Positions 18,291-25,985 of a DNA stretch of 64,000 nt are shown here, piece by piece. Position numbers and translations under genes: made by a program. Within the stretch, counting starts at the first letter, position 1; each line of letters opens with the position of its first letter. This DNA is from an uncultured Dehalococcoidia bacterium (lineage in GTDB: Bacteria > Chloroflexota > Dehalococcoidia > Dehalococcoidales > UBA1222): contig CAIMVG010000006.1 in NCBI GenBank assembly GCA_903844845.1, forward strand, positions 1-64,000, in the 5' to 3' direction. The notes beneath the pieces were generated by a model. The model was not told the DNA's origin, did not search any database, and saw nothing but the letters and a program-made list of their open reading frames with translations.

Positions 18291-19013
18291 ATGGTTAAAC
18301 TGACGGTTGACAACAAGCCCGTTGAGATTGAAGAAGGCGCGACCATCCTGGCAGCTGCAGCCAAGGCGGGGGTTACTATTCCTACCCTTTGTTATAACGA
18401 GGAACTCTCCCCGGCCGGCGCCTGCCGCGTTTGTGTTGTCGAGATAGCCTGTACTCCAAAATCTATCACGGTTACTTCGTGTAATTATCCTGTTGCCGAA
18501 GGTATGGTTGTTTTGACGAAATCGGAGAACGCTATCAAAGCGCGAAAGTTGGCTGTTGAGATGCTCATGGCGCAGCATCCGCATTCTGATAAAATTGCGA
18601 AACTGGCACAAACTTTGAGCATGGGAGAACCCCGATTTTCTGTCAATTCAGAGGAGTGCATCCTGTGCCGTCTGTGTGTTCGAACGTGCCAGGAAGTTGT
18701 CGGTGCTGGTGCCATCACTTTCGTCGCCCAGGGGCTTGAACGAGAGAATAGAGAAGCGGCGGTCGTTTGGAACCAGGATAAATGCATCGCCTGCGGGTCT
18801 TGCGCATATATCTGCCCAACTCAGGCGGTTACCTTGAACGACAACCAGGGCACGCGGACTATCTGTACTCCGAGCACTAAGATGGAATTCAAGTTGAAAG
18901 CCTGCACCAAGTGCGGGAACCACTATGCACCGGAAAAACAACTTGAATATATGGCGAGAACTTCCCATCTGCCCATAGAGAAATTCGATTTGTGCCCGGA
19001 TTGCCGCGATTAG
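18291..19013 (+). CDS. NuoG/HydA-like multi-cluster ferredoxin subunit
   Basis: Iron-sulfur protein of 240 aa. It begins with a plant-type [2Fe-2S] domain (LCYNEELSPAGACRVC then a later SC), continues with a NuoG-type linker, then two [4Fe-4S] motifs (CILCRLCVRTCQ near residue 123, CIACGSCAYICP near 165) and ends with two CxxC pairs (CTKCG, CPDCRD) that may hold another metal. The His/Cys cluster ligands between the 2Fe and 4Fe parts of full NuoG are missing. It follows the flavoprotein by one base and is the likely electron wire between that protein and Por. Confidence 0.85.
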   Translation: MVKLTVDNKPVEIEEGATILAAAAKAGVTIPTLCYNEELSPAGACRVCVVEIACTPKSITVTSCNYPVAEGMVVLTKSENAIKARKLAVEMLMAQHPHSDKIAKLAQTLSMGEPRFSVNSEECILCRLCVRTCQEVVGAGAITFVAQGLERENREAAVVWNQDKCIACGSCAYICPTQAVTLNDNQGTRTICTPSTKMEFKLKACTKCGNHYAPEKQLEYMARTSHLPIEKFDLCPDCRD

Positions 19014-19018
19014 CCTGA

Positions 19019-19047
19019 TTGACCACCCCCCGGCCCTTTGTTATACT
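19019..19047 (+). promoter_or_regulatory. Promoter of tRNA-Pro
   Basis: TTGACC (19019-19024), 17-base spacer, TATACT (19042-19047); the tRNA begins 9 bases later. Confidence 0.75.
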
Positions 19048-19055
19048 GGGCTGTC

Positions 19056-19128
19056 CGGGGTGTAGCGCAGTTGGCAGCGCGTCTGGTTTGGGACCAGAAG
19101 GTCGGAGGTTCGAATCCTCTCACCCCGA
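19056..19128 (+). tRNA. tRNA-Pro (TGG)
   Basis: CGGGGTG pairs with CACCCCG, the loop TTTGGGA gives TGG, and TTCGAAT is the T-loop. CCA is not encoded. The C1-G72 pair is usual for bacterial tRNA-Pro. Confidence 0.95.
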
Positions 19129-19146
19129 TTTTAATTAAGCAACACA

Positions 19147-19170
19147 AAGCCCGGCGTCATCGCCGGGCTT
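19147..19170 (+). terminator. Terminator after tRNA-Pro
   Basis: AAGCCCGGCG, loop TCAT, CGCCGGGCTT, followed by a T-rich stretch. A perfect 10-base stem. Confidence 0.88.
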
Positions 19171-19478
19171 CTTATTTCTTGCGTCGCCATAAGGCTTGTT
19201 ACAGGCCATGATTTCGTTAGTAATCCCGATGGGTATTCCTTTATCGTTACTGCCGTCTTTTCCCATTGTGGGGTCAAAGACCGGCATGGTATTGCCACAC
19301 TCTGGACTTCAAAAGACGAGGTAAAGCGCTCAATGTGGCGGGGCAGAATAGTTTTGAACGGATACCAGGAAAAACACAATTTCCTGAAAATCCCACAAAT
19401 AATTAACGACTTCAATATATTATCCGGCGGGTACTTTTGACAAGAGGAGCCCGTCAGCCGTAAAATAGCTTCTACTGC
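19171..19478. other. Intergenic region without a recognised gene; tRNA-Gly promoter
   Basis: No coding sequence is supported. TTGACA (19437-19442) and TAAAAT (19461-19466), 18 bases apart, form a near-consensus promoter 12 bases before tRNA-Gly. Confidence 0.65.
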
Positions 19479-19553
19479 GCGGGAGTAACTCAGTGGTAGA
19501 GTGCCTGCCTTCCAAGCAGGTTGTCGCGGGTTCGAATCCCGTCTCCCGCTCCA
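19479..19553 (+). tRNA. tRNA-Gly (TCC)
   Basis: GCGGGAG pairs with CTCCCGC, anticodon stem CCTGC/GCAGG closes CTTCCAA (TCC), CCA encoded. It shares a transcript with tRNA-Met 12 bases downstream. Confidence 0.96.
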
Positions 19554-19565
19554 AAATGTTTTCGA

Positions 19566-19640
19566 GGGCTCGTAGCTCAGGGGCAGAGCGGTCGGCTCAT
19601 AACCGATTGGTCCCAGGTTCGAAACCTGGCGAGCCCACCA
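19566..19640 (+). tRNA. tRNA with CAT anticodon (elongator Met or Ile2)
   Basis: GGGCTCG pairs fully with CGAGCCC and the loop CTCATAA gives CAT; CCA encoded. The paired first base and the lack of three G-C pairs in the anticodon stem argue against initiator tRNA. Lysidine-modified tRNA-Ile cannot be excluded by eye. Confidence 0.93.
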
Positions 19641-19718
19641 TCCTCGATACAACCGAAGTTCTTTGTTTTCCGGGCGCCCCGTTCTATTACTTAAATATCG
19701 GATTGGAGACCAAACAAG

Positions 19719-20735
19719 ATGATCGTCGAAATGAAGAAACGGGCCCCCCAAGAAGAACTAACCGGCGTTGTTGACAGGGCGAAATCCCTCGGCTTTGAGG
19801 TACAGTTGAATGTCGGCACCGACAAGACGGTTGTCGCGATCCTCGGAAGCGCCACCGGAAAAACCCCAATCGATATCTTTGCCGTGCTTCCCGGTGTGGA
19901 ATCTGTCACCCGGATCATGAAGCCTTACAAACTTGCATCCAGGGAATTTAAGTCCGAAAACACAAAGATTTTCGTAGGCGGCGTCGAGATAGGCGGAGAA
20001 CGCATCGTAGCGATCGCCGGGCCATGCGCCGTCGAAAGCGAAGAACAACTGATGCAAGCCGCCCTAGGAGTCAAAAAAGCAGGGGCTGCTATTTTACGCG
20101 GCGGTGCTTTTAAACCACGTACTTCGCCGTTCAGTTTTCAGGGCCTTAAAAAAGCCGGACTCGAACTGCTGAGGTCCACATCCCGGAAGTGCGGCATGCC
20201 GGTTGTAACCGAGATTGTAGATACCGCGGACGTAGAATTGTTCTCCGAATACGTCGATATAATCCAGATAGGTTCTCGGAACATGCAGAACTATTCCCTG
20301 CTGACGGCTGTCGGCAAAACCAATCGCCCCGTCGTTCTGAAACGCGGATTTTCTTGCACCGTGACCGAGTGGCTGACTGCAGCTGATTATATCCTCGCCG
20401 AAGGCAATCCGAATGTCATCCTTTGCGAGAGGGGCATCCGGACTTTCGAAGACAGCACCCGGTTCTCACTTGATATTTCATCTGTCCCGGTGATCAAAAA
20501 ATTCAGCCATCTTCCCATCATAGTTGACCCAAGCCACGCCGCCGGGCATTATTCTCTTGTTCCTTCGCTCGCGAAAGGCGCTGTGGCGGCCGGGGCTGAC
20601 GGTCTGATGATAGAAGTCCACCCCAATCCCAGGGAAGCGCTTGTAGACGGGCTGCAGTCCCTGACGTTATCCGATTTTTCCCGGTTGATGCTCGAGCTTG
20701 GCCCGATTGCCAGTGCAGTTGGCCGGAAGGTGTGA
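19719..20735 (+). CDS. aroF: 3-deoxy-7-phosphoheptulonate (DAHP) synthase
   Basis: First step of the shikimate pathway, joining phosphoenolpyruvate and erythrose 4-phosphate. The 338-aa protein has the ferredoxin-like N-terminal regulatory domain of the Thermotoga/Bacillus AroF type (residues 1-70), then the barrel with GPCAVES, GGAFKPRTSPFSFQG, GSRNMQNYSLL, VVLKRG and DPSHAAGH. The added N-terminal domain usually mediates feedback inhibition by aromatic amino acids. It lies 78 bases after tRNA-Met and may be read from the tRNA-Gly promoter. No T-box precedes it. Confidence 0.93.
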   Translation: MIVEMKKRAPQEELTGVVDRAKSLGFEVQLNVGTDKTVVAILGSATGKTPIDIFAVLPGVESVTRIMKPYKLASREFKSENTKIFVGGVEIGGERIVAIAGPCAVESEEQLMQAALGVKKAGAAILRGGAFKPRTSPFSFQGLKKAGLELLRSTSRKCGMPVVTEIVDTADVELFSEYVDIIQIGSRNMQNYSLLTAVGKTNRPVVLKRGFSCTVTEWLTAADYILAEGNPNVILCERGIRTFEDSTRFSLDISSVPVIKKFSHLPIIVDPSHAAGHYSLVPSLAKGAVAAGADGLMIEVHPNPREALVDGLQSLTLSDFSRLMLELGPIASAVGRKV

Positions 20736-20755
20736 AGCGGGGTTTGACATAAAGC

Positions 20756-20775
20756 AACCCGGAAAACGGGTTTAC
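20756..20775 (+). terminator. Weak hairpin after aroF
   Basis: AACCCG and CGGGTT arms close a GAAAA loop about 20 bases after the aroF stop. No clear T-run follows, so termination here is uncertain. Confidence 0.4.
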
Positions 20776-21435
20776 GGTAATCATGAGGAGACGGTGTGGA
20801 TTGCTTCAAAGAAGGGAATCGGGAATCTGTAGAAGTCGCAAGGATTCGTCTGCTGACGATTCTTTAAAAGTGACTCACCCAAGTGAGTCATTCTAGGAGA
20901 GTAGCGCCGAATTGTTATCAATCTTAGACAAAAAAATAGCATTTTGTACTTCATGGCCCTCGTCAGTTGTCGTTCTTTTATTCTTAATCTGTGTGTTATG
21001 TTAAGCTTCCTTAGCCCCAATATAGCAATACGACATAATATATATTGTGCGAACCAAGAAAAAGGCCTCGTAAAAATGAAGATTAACATAACGGGGGAAG
21101 CAAAATAGATCAAAGTCGATTGTCCTCACGAAAACATTGAGATTGATTTAGATATTGCTATTTAGATATTGCTATTTAGATATTGCTAAGTGAAGATTCT
21201 CATTGCTGAGTGAAAGAAAGTTATTAAATCGAATTACTTCCGTATTGACCGGGCGGATGGCATGGTATTTGTAGAAGGAAGGAGTTTACGAATTACGTCA
21301 AATTCTTGGCGATACAAAAAGGTACCATCACCTGAATTTGGATTATTTCTTTCCGAACCAGATCAACTGCCCCAAAATGGCCAGAGGAAAGAACATTTAC
21401 CCCCGCTCAAGATGCCTCGAACCGCTGGATTTGGA
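20776..21435. other. Gene-poor, AT-rich interval between convergent aroF and hflX
   Basis: No convincing gene. It contains a perfect 8-base palindromic hairpin TGACTCAC-CCAA-GTGAGTCA (20871-20890), a three-copy tandem repeat (21147-21188), and a short frame from an ATG near 21076 (KINITGEAK, stop, IKVDCPHENIEIDLDIA) that looks like protein interrupted by a TAG. This may be decayed coding DNA; I could not identify a parent family. Confidence 0.5.
21147..21188 (+). repeat. 14-base tandem repeat, three perfect copies
   Basis: TTTAGATATTGCTA occurs at 21147, 21161 and 21175 without a mismatch. The unit is not a multiple of three, so it would shift any reading frame running through it. Confidence 0.97.
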
Positions 21436-22620
21436 CTACAGAGGCTCGTTTTGAGAGGACTGCAAAAGACTGGGCGCCGTCTGCTCATCTATCACCCGGT
21501 TGAGTACTTCCAGCATTTTCTTTAAGCCCCACTTTTTTCCGGCGGAAATAAGGACAGTGTTGGGATTGTCCCCAGCAAGATGATTAAGAAAACCCAGGGC
21601 CCTGACTTCATCCCATTGCTCGTTCTTGTCCAAGAGCAGGTCGATTTTGTTCAACGCTGTTACACGCGGTTTATTTTCCAACCCGAGGTCTTTCAATATA
21701 TTATCAACGACCTGACTTTGCTCTGCGGCATTATGTGAAGTTAAATCAACGATGTGAAGAAGCGCCGTCGCTTCGGAAATTTCCTCAAGAGTGGCCCTGA
21801 ATGCGTCGACGACGTCGGTCGGGAGTTTCCGGATGAAGCCAACCGTGTCGGTCAGTAACACCGTTTTCAGGTCCGGCAGAGTAAGTCGTTTAGTGGTCGG
21901 ATCCAGGGTGGCGAAAAGTTTGTTCTCCGCCAGCACGTTCGCCTGGCTAAGCGCGTTCAACAGTGTGCTTTTCCCGGTATTGGTGTAACCCACGATCGCG
22001 ACGATGGGGATACCGCTGCGCCGGCGGTTCTCTCTGTAAAGCATCCGGTGTTTGCGCACCTCCTCCAGTTCTTTTTTTAGTTTGCTGATTTTGTTGCGAA
22101 TCAGGCGCTTGTCAGTTTCCAGTTGGGATTCTCCCGGCCCGCGGGTTCCGATGCCGCCCCCCAGCCGTTCGAGGTGGCTCCATTGTCCGGCAAGCCGCGG
22201 CAAAAGGTACTGGTGTTGCGCCATTTCAACCTGCAATTTGCCTTCATGAGTACGGGCATGGCGGGCGAAGATGTCCAGTATCAAAGCCACGCGGTCGATG
22301 ATTTTTATCTTGAGAAGTTCTTCAAGCGTATTCTGCTGCCGCGGGGTCAGTTCATCATCGAAGATGATCAGGTCCCAATCGGAGTTCTGCCTTTTTAAAA
22401 TCAGTTCGTCCAGTTTGCCTTTGCCGAGGTAAGTCGATCCATGAGGCTGGTTGAGTTTCTGAATCATCCTCCCGGCAACCTGGGAGCCCGCCGTCCGGGT
22501 CAGCTGGGCTAGTTCCTCCAGCGATTCTTCCCCGGTCCAGCCGTCTCTTTTGCCGGTGTCGACACCTACCAGGAAAGCTTTTTCCTGGGTTTTCTTGGTT
22601 GAATAGGTCGTTTTAGAAAT
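21436..22620 (-). CDS. hflX: GTPase HflX (ATT start)
   Basis: Ribosome-associated GTPase that splits stalled ribosomes. The HflX N-terminal domain is recognisable from the extension STKKTQEKAFLVGVD through GSTYLGKGKLDEL; the coiled linker RNKISKLKKELEEVRKHR precedes the G domain with G1 GYTNTGKSTLLN, G3 DTVGF and G4 NKID. Starting at the first ATG (22467) would remove about 50 residues of that domain. No ATG, GTG or TTG lies upstream in frame, but ATT at 22618-22620 follows GAGGT by 6 bases in the gap after dapL. The resulting 394 aa fit the family better. Last gene of miaA-dapF-dapL-hflX. Confidence 0.9.
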   Translation of the reverse strand: MSKTTYSTKKTQEKAFLVGVDTGKRDGWTGEESLEELAQLTRTAGSQVAGRMIQKLNQPHGSTYLGKGKLDELILKRQNSDWDLIIFDDELTPRQQNTLEELLKIKIIDRVALILDIFARHARTHEGKLQVEMAQHQYLLPRLAGQWSHLERLGGGIGTRGPGESQLETDKRLIRNKISKLKKELEEVRKHRMLYRENRRRSGIPIVAIVGYTNTGKSTLLNALSQANVLAENKLFATLDPTTKRLTLPDLKTVLLTDTVGFIRKLPTDVVDAFRATLEEISEATALLHIVDLTSHNAAEQSQVVDNILKDLGLENKPRVTALNKIDLLLDKNEQWDEVRALGFLNHLAGDNPNTVLISAGKKWGLKKMLEVLNRVIDEQTAPSLLQSSQNEPL

Positions 22621-22637
22621 CGCGGTACCTCGATTTG

Positions 22638-23825
22638 TTAATGTTTTGATTTGAACCGGTTATGGCTATCCTGCCATGCCGAAAGCTTTGACAAAGCCTT
22701 TACCAGTGCGGCGTCCGGAAGTGTCAGCGAAAGCCGGACAAATCCCTCTCCGCTGGGGCCATACCCTGTCCCGGGTATAACCAGAACACCCACCTGTTCC
22801 AGAAGGCTTGCAGAGAATTCCATGGAGGTGAAGCCCGGGGGGATTTTCGCCCAGACATAAAGGCTGGCTTTTGGGGCGGCAGCGATACAGCCGATATCGT
22901 TCAAAACGTCGACGACCAGGTCGCGGCGCCGCTGATAGATGTTGTTGTGCTGGGCGATAACTTCCTGCGGTCCGTTCAGGGCTTCGATCGCCATGTACTG
23001 GATGGCCTGCGGTATGCCGGAGTCCAGGTTGGATTTGACCCTCTTCAGGGCGTCTATCATGCCGGCGTTGCCTACAGCCATACCGATACGCCAACCAGTC
23101 ATATTGTAACTTTTAGACAGCGAATGAAATTCGATGCCGACCTCGCGGGCGCCTTCGGCTTGGAGGTAGCTGACGGGTTTATATCCGTCGTAGGCCACTT
23201 CTGTGTAGGGGCCATCATGGCAGATGGCTAGGTTGTTTTGTCTGGCGAATTCGACAGCGCGGTTGAAGAATTCGAGTTCAGCAACTGCCCCGGTCGGGTT
23301 GTTAGGGTAATTGAGCCAGAGAACTTTTGCCCTGCTTAAAATCTCCTGTGGGATGGAGCCCAGGTCCGGAATGAAGCGGTTAGCCTCGGTAAGGGGCAGG
23401 TAATAAGGCTCCCCTCCCGCGAGTTTGCTGCTGATGGCGTAGACAGGGTAGGCCGGGTCGGGCACCAGTGCAACATCTCCCTGGTCGAGAAAGCAAAACG
23501 CTGCATGACCGATGCCTTCTTTGGAACCTATAAGGGGAAGGACCTCGCTGTTGGGGTCGAGGGTCACTTCGAACCGCCGCTTGTACCAGGCAGCCATGGC
23601 CTGGCGCAGTGCCGGCAGTCCGTCGGTTTCGGGGTATCTGTGATTGGCCGGGTCGCGGGCCGCTTCGCAGAGCTTTTCGATGATATTGGGGGGGGTGGGG
23701 ATGTCGGGGTCGCCGATGCCGAAACTGATAACTTCTTCTCCGCGGGCCCTTTTTTCGGCGATCTTTTTGTTTATCTCCACAAATAGATACGGCGCAAGCT
23801 GGTCCATGCGCTGTGAAAGTTTCAT
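22638..23825 (-). CDS. dapL: LL-diaminopimelate aminotransferase
   Basis: PLP enzyme that makes LL-diaminopimelate from tetrahydrodipicolinate in one step, bypassing succinyl or acetyl intermediates. Fold-type I motifs are visible: GIGDPDIPTP near residue 37, YPNNPTGA near 170 and SLSKSYNMTGWRIG near 233 with the PLP lysine. Length is 395 aa. The neighbouring dapF supports the lysine/peptidoglycan role and the DapL assignment over another class I aminotransferase. It lies 36 bases after dapF and 17 before hflX. Confidence 0.88.
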   Translation of the reverse strand: MKLSQRMDQLAPYLFVEINKKIAEKRARGEEVISFGIGDPDIPTPPNIIEKLCEAARDPANHRYPETDGLPALRQAMAAWYKRRFEVTLDPNSEVLPLIGSKEGIGHAAFCFLDQGDVALVPDPAYPVYAISSKLAGGEPYYLPLTEANRFIPDLGSIPQEILSRAKVLWLNYPNNPTGAVAELEFFNRAVEFARQNNLAICHDGPYTEVAYDGYKPVSYLQAEGAREVGIEFHSLSKSYNMTGWRIGMAVGNAGMIDALKRVKSNLDSGIPQAIQYMAIEALNGPQEVIAQHNNIYQRRRDLVVDVLNDIGCIAAAPKASLYVWAKIPPGFTSMEFSASLLEQVGVLVIPGTGYGPSGEGFVRLSLTLPDAALVKALSKLSAWQDSHNRFKSKH

Positions 23826-23861
23826 GATTTACTCCTCATAATTTTATTATTAAAAAATCTG

Positions 23862-24710
23862 CTATTCAGGCCATTCTCCCGTGAACACCATTTCAGCCGG
23901 GCCCGTGAGGAAAGCCTCTTCTTTCTTGTTCCACTTCACTTCAGCCATCCCGCCCGAAAGTAAAATCTCGACTTTGGGGTCGCAGAGCCCGTGCAGCTGT
24001 GCCGCTATCGCCACGGCGCACGCGCCGCTTCCGCAAGCAAGTGTTTCACCTGCTCCGCGTTCCCAAACACGCATCTCGATCCTGTTGCGGCTGAGGACGC
24101 GGGCGACTTCGAAATTCACCCCGTGAGGGAACAGCTTGTATTTTTCTACTGATGGTCCGATGTTCTTTAAAGCAAAATCGGCGACCGGTTCATCGATAAA
24201 GCAGACGGCATGCGGGTTGCCCATAGAGATAAAGTTGAGGAGGAGTTTTTTCCCTGCCATCTCCAGCGGATAATCTCCAGTCATTATGTCAAATAGTTTA
24301 CCTTTGCCGGCTTCGACGGCAACAGGGATGTTTTTGGGATTGAATTCAGGTTTGCCCATCCCGACCTGGATCAAGGAACGTGTCCCGTCCTGGATAAGGC
24401 GGGCATCGCGGACCCCGGCCATCGTTTCGATCGCGTAATTGTCGCCGTGCACCAATCCTTTAACGACGAGGTATCTGGTGAAACAGCGGAGGCCATTCCC
24501 GCAAGCTTCGGCCTCAGAGCCGTCGGGGTTAAAAACACGCATCCTGAAATCGGCGATTTCTGAATTCAACAGTATCAGCAGCCCGTCGGCACCGACGCCG
24601 AAGTGCGGCTGGCATATGCTCTTAGCCATCCGGGACCAGTCGCGGTCTTTCCCGATGGCATCGACCATAACGAAATCATTTCCCAGACCTTGAAGTTTTG
24701 TAAATTGCAT
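23862..24710 (-). CDS. dapF: Diaminopimelate epimerase
   Basis: Converts LL- to meso-diaminopimelate for lysine and cell wall synthesis. It uses a two-cysteine mechanism, and both sites are present: EACGNGLRCF near residue 74 and LACGSGACAVA near 223. FTKLQGLGNDFVMVD at the N-terminus is typical. Length 282 aa is normal. It starts 9 bases after miaA, so the pairing of tRNA modification and lysine genes is operonic. Confidence 0.95.
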   Translation of the reverse strand: MQFTKLQGLGNDFVMVDAIGKDRDWSRMAKSICQPHFGVGADGLLILLNSEIADFRMRVFNPDGSEAEACGNGLRCFTRYLVVKGLVHGDNYAIETMAGVRDARLIQDGTRSLIQVGMGKPEFNPKNIPVAVEAGKGKLFDIMTGDYPLEMAGKKLLLNFISMGNPHAVCFIDEPVADFALKNIGPSVEKYKLFPHGVNFEVARVLSRNRIEMRVWERGAGETLACGSGACAVAIAAQLHGLCDPKVEILLSGGMAEVKWNKKEEAFLTGPAEMVFTGEWPE

Positions 24711-24719
24711 ATATGGACC

Positions 24720-25631
24720 TTACGCTTTCAAAAATCCGGCGACTATTGTTTTAATTGAGGCATACGGTTCCGTGTCTACATCGAACCAATGTATTCTATC
24801 ATCTTTCGGGCTGAACCAGTTATATTGCATACGCACCAAACGGTGGCTTTCATTCTTCACCTGCTGGACGGCCTCTTCCAGGCCGATATTGCCCAGCACG
24901 AAATTCGATATCTGCCGATAACCGATGCCCGACATCGACGGCGCCCCGGCCCCGTAGCCGCGGTTCATGAGCCCCTTGACCTCATCCACCAGCCCCCGTT
25001 CCAGCATGGAGTCGACCCTTTCGTCGATGCGGGTGTAAAGCGTCTCCCGTTTGGCCGTGAGCCCGATGACCAGTTCTTCGAAAGGAGGTTTGATCTTTGC
25101 CGGCCGGGAAGCGAGGGCTGGGTCCCTGTTTACCTCCAGAGCCCTTATCACACGCCGGACATTCCGGCGGTCTATGCGGCCCGCGGAATCCGGGTCCAGA
25201 TTTTTCAATTCTTCGAAGAGATGTTCACCTTCGCCGCGCGCGGCCCTTTCTTCGAGGTGCTTTCTATAAGTTAAATCAGGCACGACCCTTGGTATCTGCC
25301 AGCCTTCGAGCAATGCCCACACGTAAAGCCCGCTTCCTCCTGCGAGGATGGGGATCCTTCCCCTGGCGCTGATCTCATCTATCGTTTTATAGCCGAGTTC
25401 GAGGTACCGGGCCAGGTCAAACGCTTCGTCCGGGTCGATGATGTCGATGAGGTGATGGGGCACCAGGGCTTGTTCCTGGAGCGACGGCTTGGCAGTCCCG
25501 ATGTCCATGTACCGGTATACCTGCCGGCTGTCGGCGGTTACTATCTCGCCGTTCAGGTCCTGTGCCAAACGCAGGGCAAGCGCGCTCTTGCCCACCCCCG
25601 TCGGCCCGACTATCGCCACCACGGATTGCAT
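24720..25631 (-). CDS. miaA: tRNA dimethylallyltransferase
   Basis: Adds a dimethylallyl group to A37 of tRNAs reading UNN codons. Walker A is GPTGVGKS near residue 9, DSRQVYRYMDIGTAKP follows near 35, and GGSGLYVWALLEG near 100. Length 303 aa is normal. The -10 box TATAAT on the minus strand (25638-25643) ends only 6 bases before ATG 25631 and no Shine-Dalgarno site is seen, so the transcript is likely leaderless. Confidence 0.95.
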   Translation of the reverse strand: MQSVVAIVGPTGVGKSALALRLAQDLNGEIVTADSRQVYRYMDIGTAKPSLQEQALVPHHLIDIIDPDEAFDLARYLELGYKTIDEISARGRIPILAGGSGLYVWALLEGWQIPRVVPDLTYRKHLEERAARGEGEHLFEELKNLDPDSAGRIDRRNVRRVIRALEVNRDPALASRPAKIKPPFEELVIGLTAKRETLYTRIDERVDSMLERGLVDEVKGLMNRGYGAGAPSMSGIGYRQISNFVLGNIGLEEAVQQVKNESHRLVRMQYNWFSPKDDRIHWFDVDTEPYASIKTIVAGFLKA

Positions 25632-25637
25632 ATCAAC

Positions 25638-25643
25638 ATTATA
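25638..25643 (-). promoter_or_regulatory. -10 box of the miaA operon
   Basis: TATAAT on the minus strand, six bases before the initiator ATG. No clear -35 box. Confidence 0.55.
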
Positions 25644-25985
25644 TAGGAAAAGGCGGCTATTATTTTAGGCCCGGGCGGCCGGGGGGACTGGTTATGTCAA
25701 AACAAATAGACGAAATTTATAAGTAGATTTACGATTGGGAAACCAGAAAAAGGTCAAATTTTATGTCATCTGAAAGTATATTTGTTCAATCATCGTCTCA
25801 GGCTGTAAATAACCAAACCCAGGGTTAAAACGCTCATGCATTCCGGCCGGAAACGTTCAAAATATGGCCGAAGGTATCCTGTTCCGCCTGAGGGTTGAAG
25901 GATACACTTGTTCCATTTTAAGGATGCTATTACTCCAAAGAGCGAGATATCGCTTGATGGTTAAATCAAGGAAAGTGAGAACGAC
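25644..25985. promoter_or_regulatory. Archaellin upstream region with inverted repeats
   Basis: No gene is supported. A 12-base palindrome TTCCGGCCGGAA lies at 25841-25852, and GTATCCT (25874-25880) pairs with AGGATAC (25899-25905) across an 18-base loop. Either could be an operator or an RNA element of the archaellin gene. AAGGAAAGTGAGA at about 25969-25981 supplies a ribosome site. Confidence 0.4.

Noticed and set aside
20871-20890. Palindrome TGACTCAC/GTGAGTCA as an intrinsic terminator
   Set aside because: The stem is perfect but short and is not followed by a T-run; left as an unexplained hairpin.
20781-21113. Minus-strand 110-residue frame between aroF and hflX
   Set aside because: No ribosome site, no motif, and it spans the palindromic hairpin at 20871; the composition looks non-coding.
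21262-21525. Plus-strand 87-residue frame overlapping the hflX 3' end
   Set aside because: The second half is antisense to hflX coding sequence, and the first half shows no recognisable fold or ribosome site.
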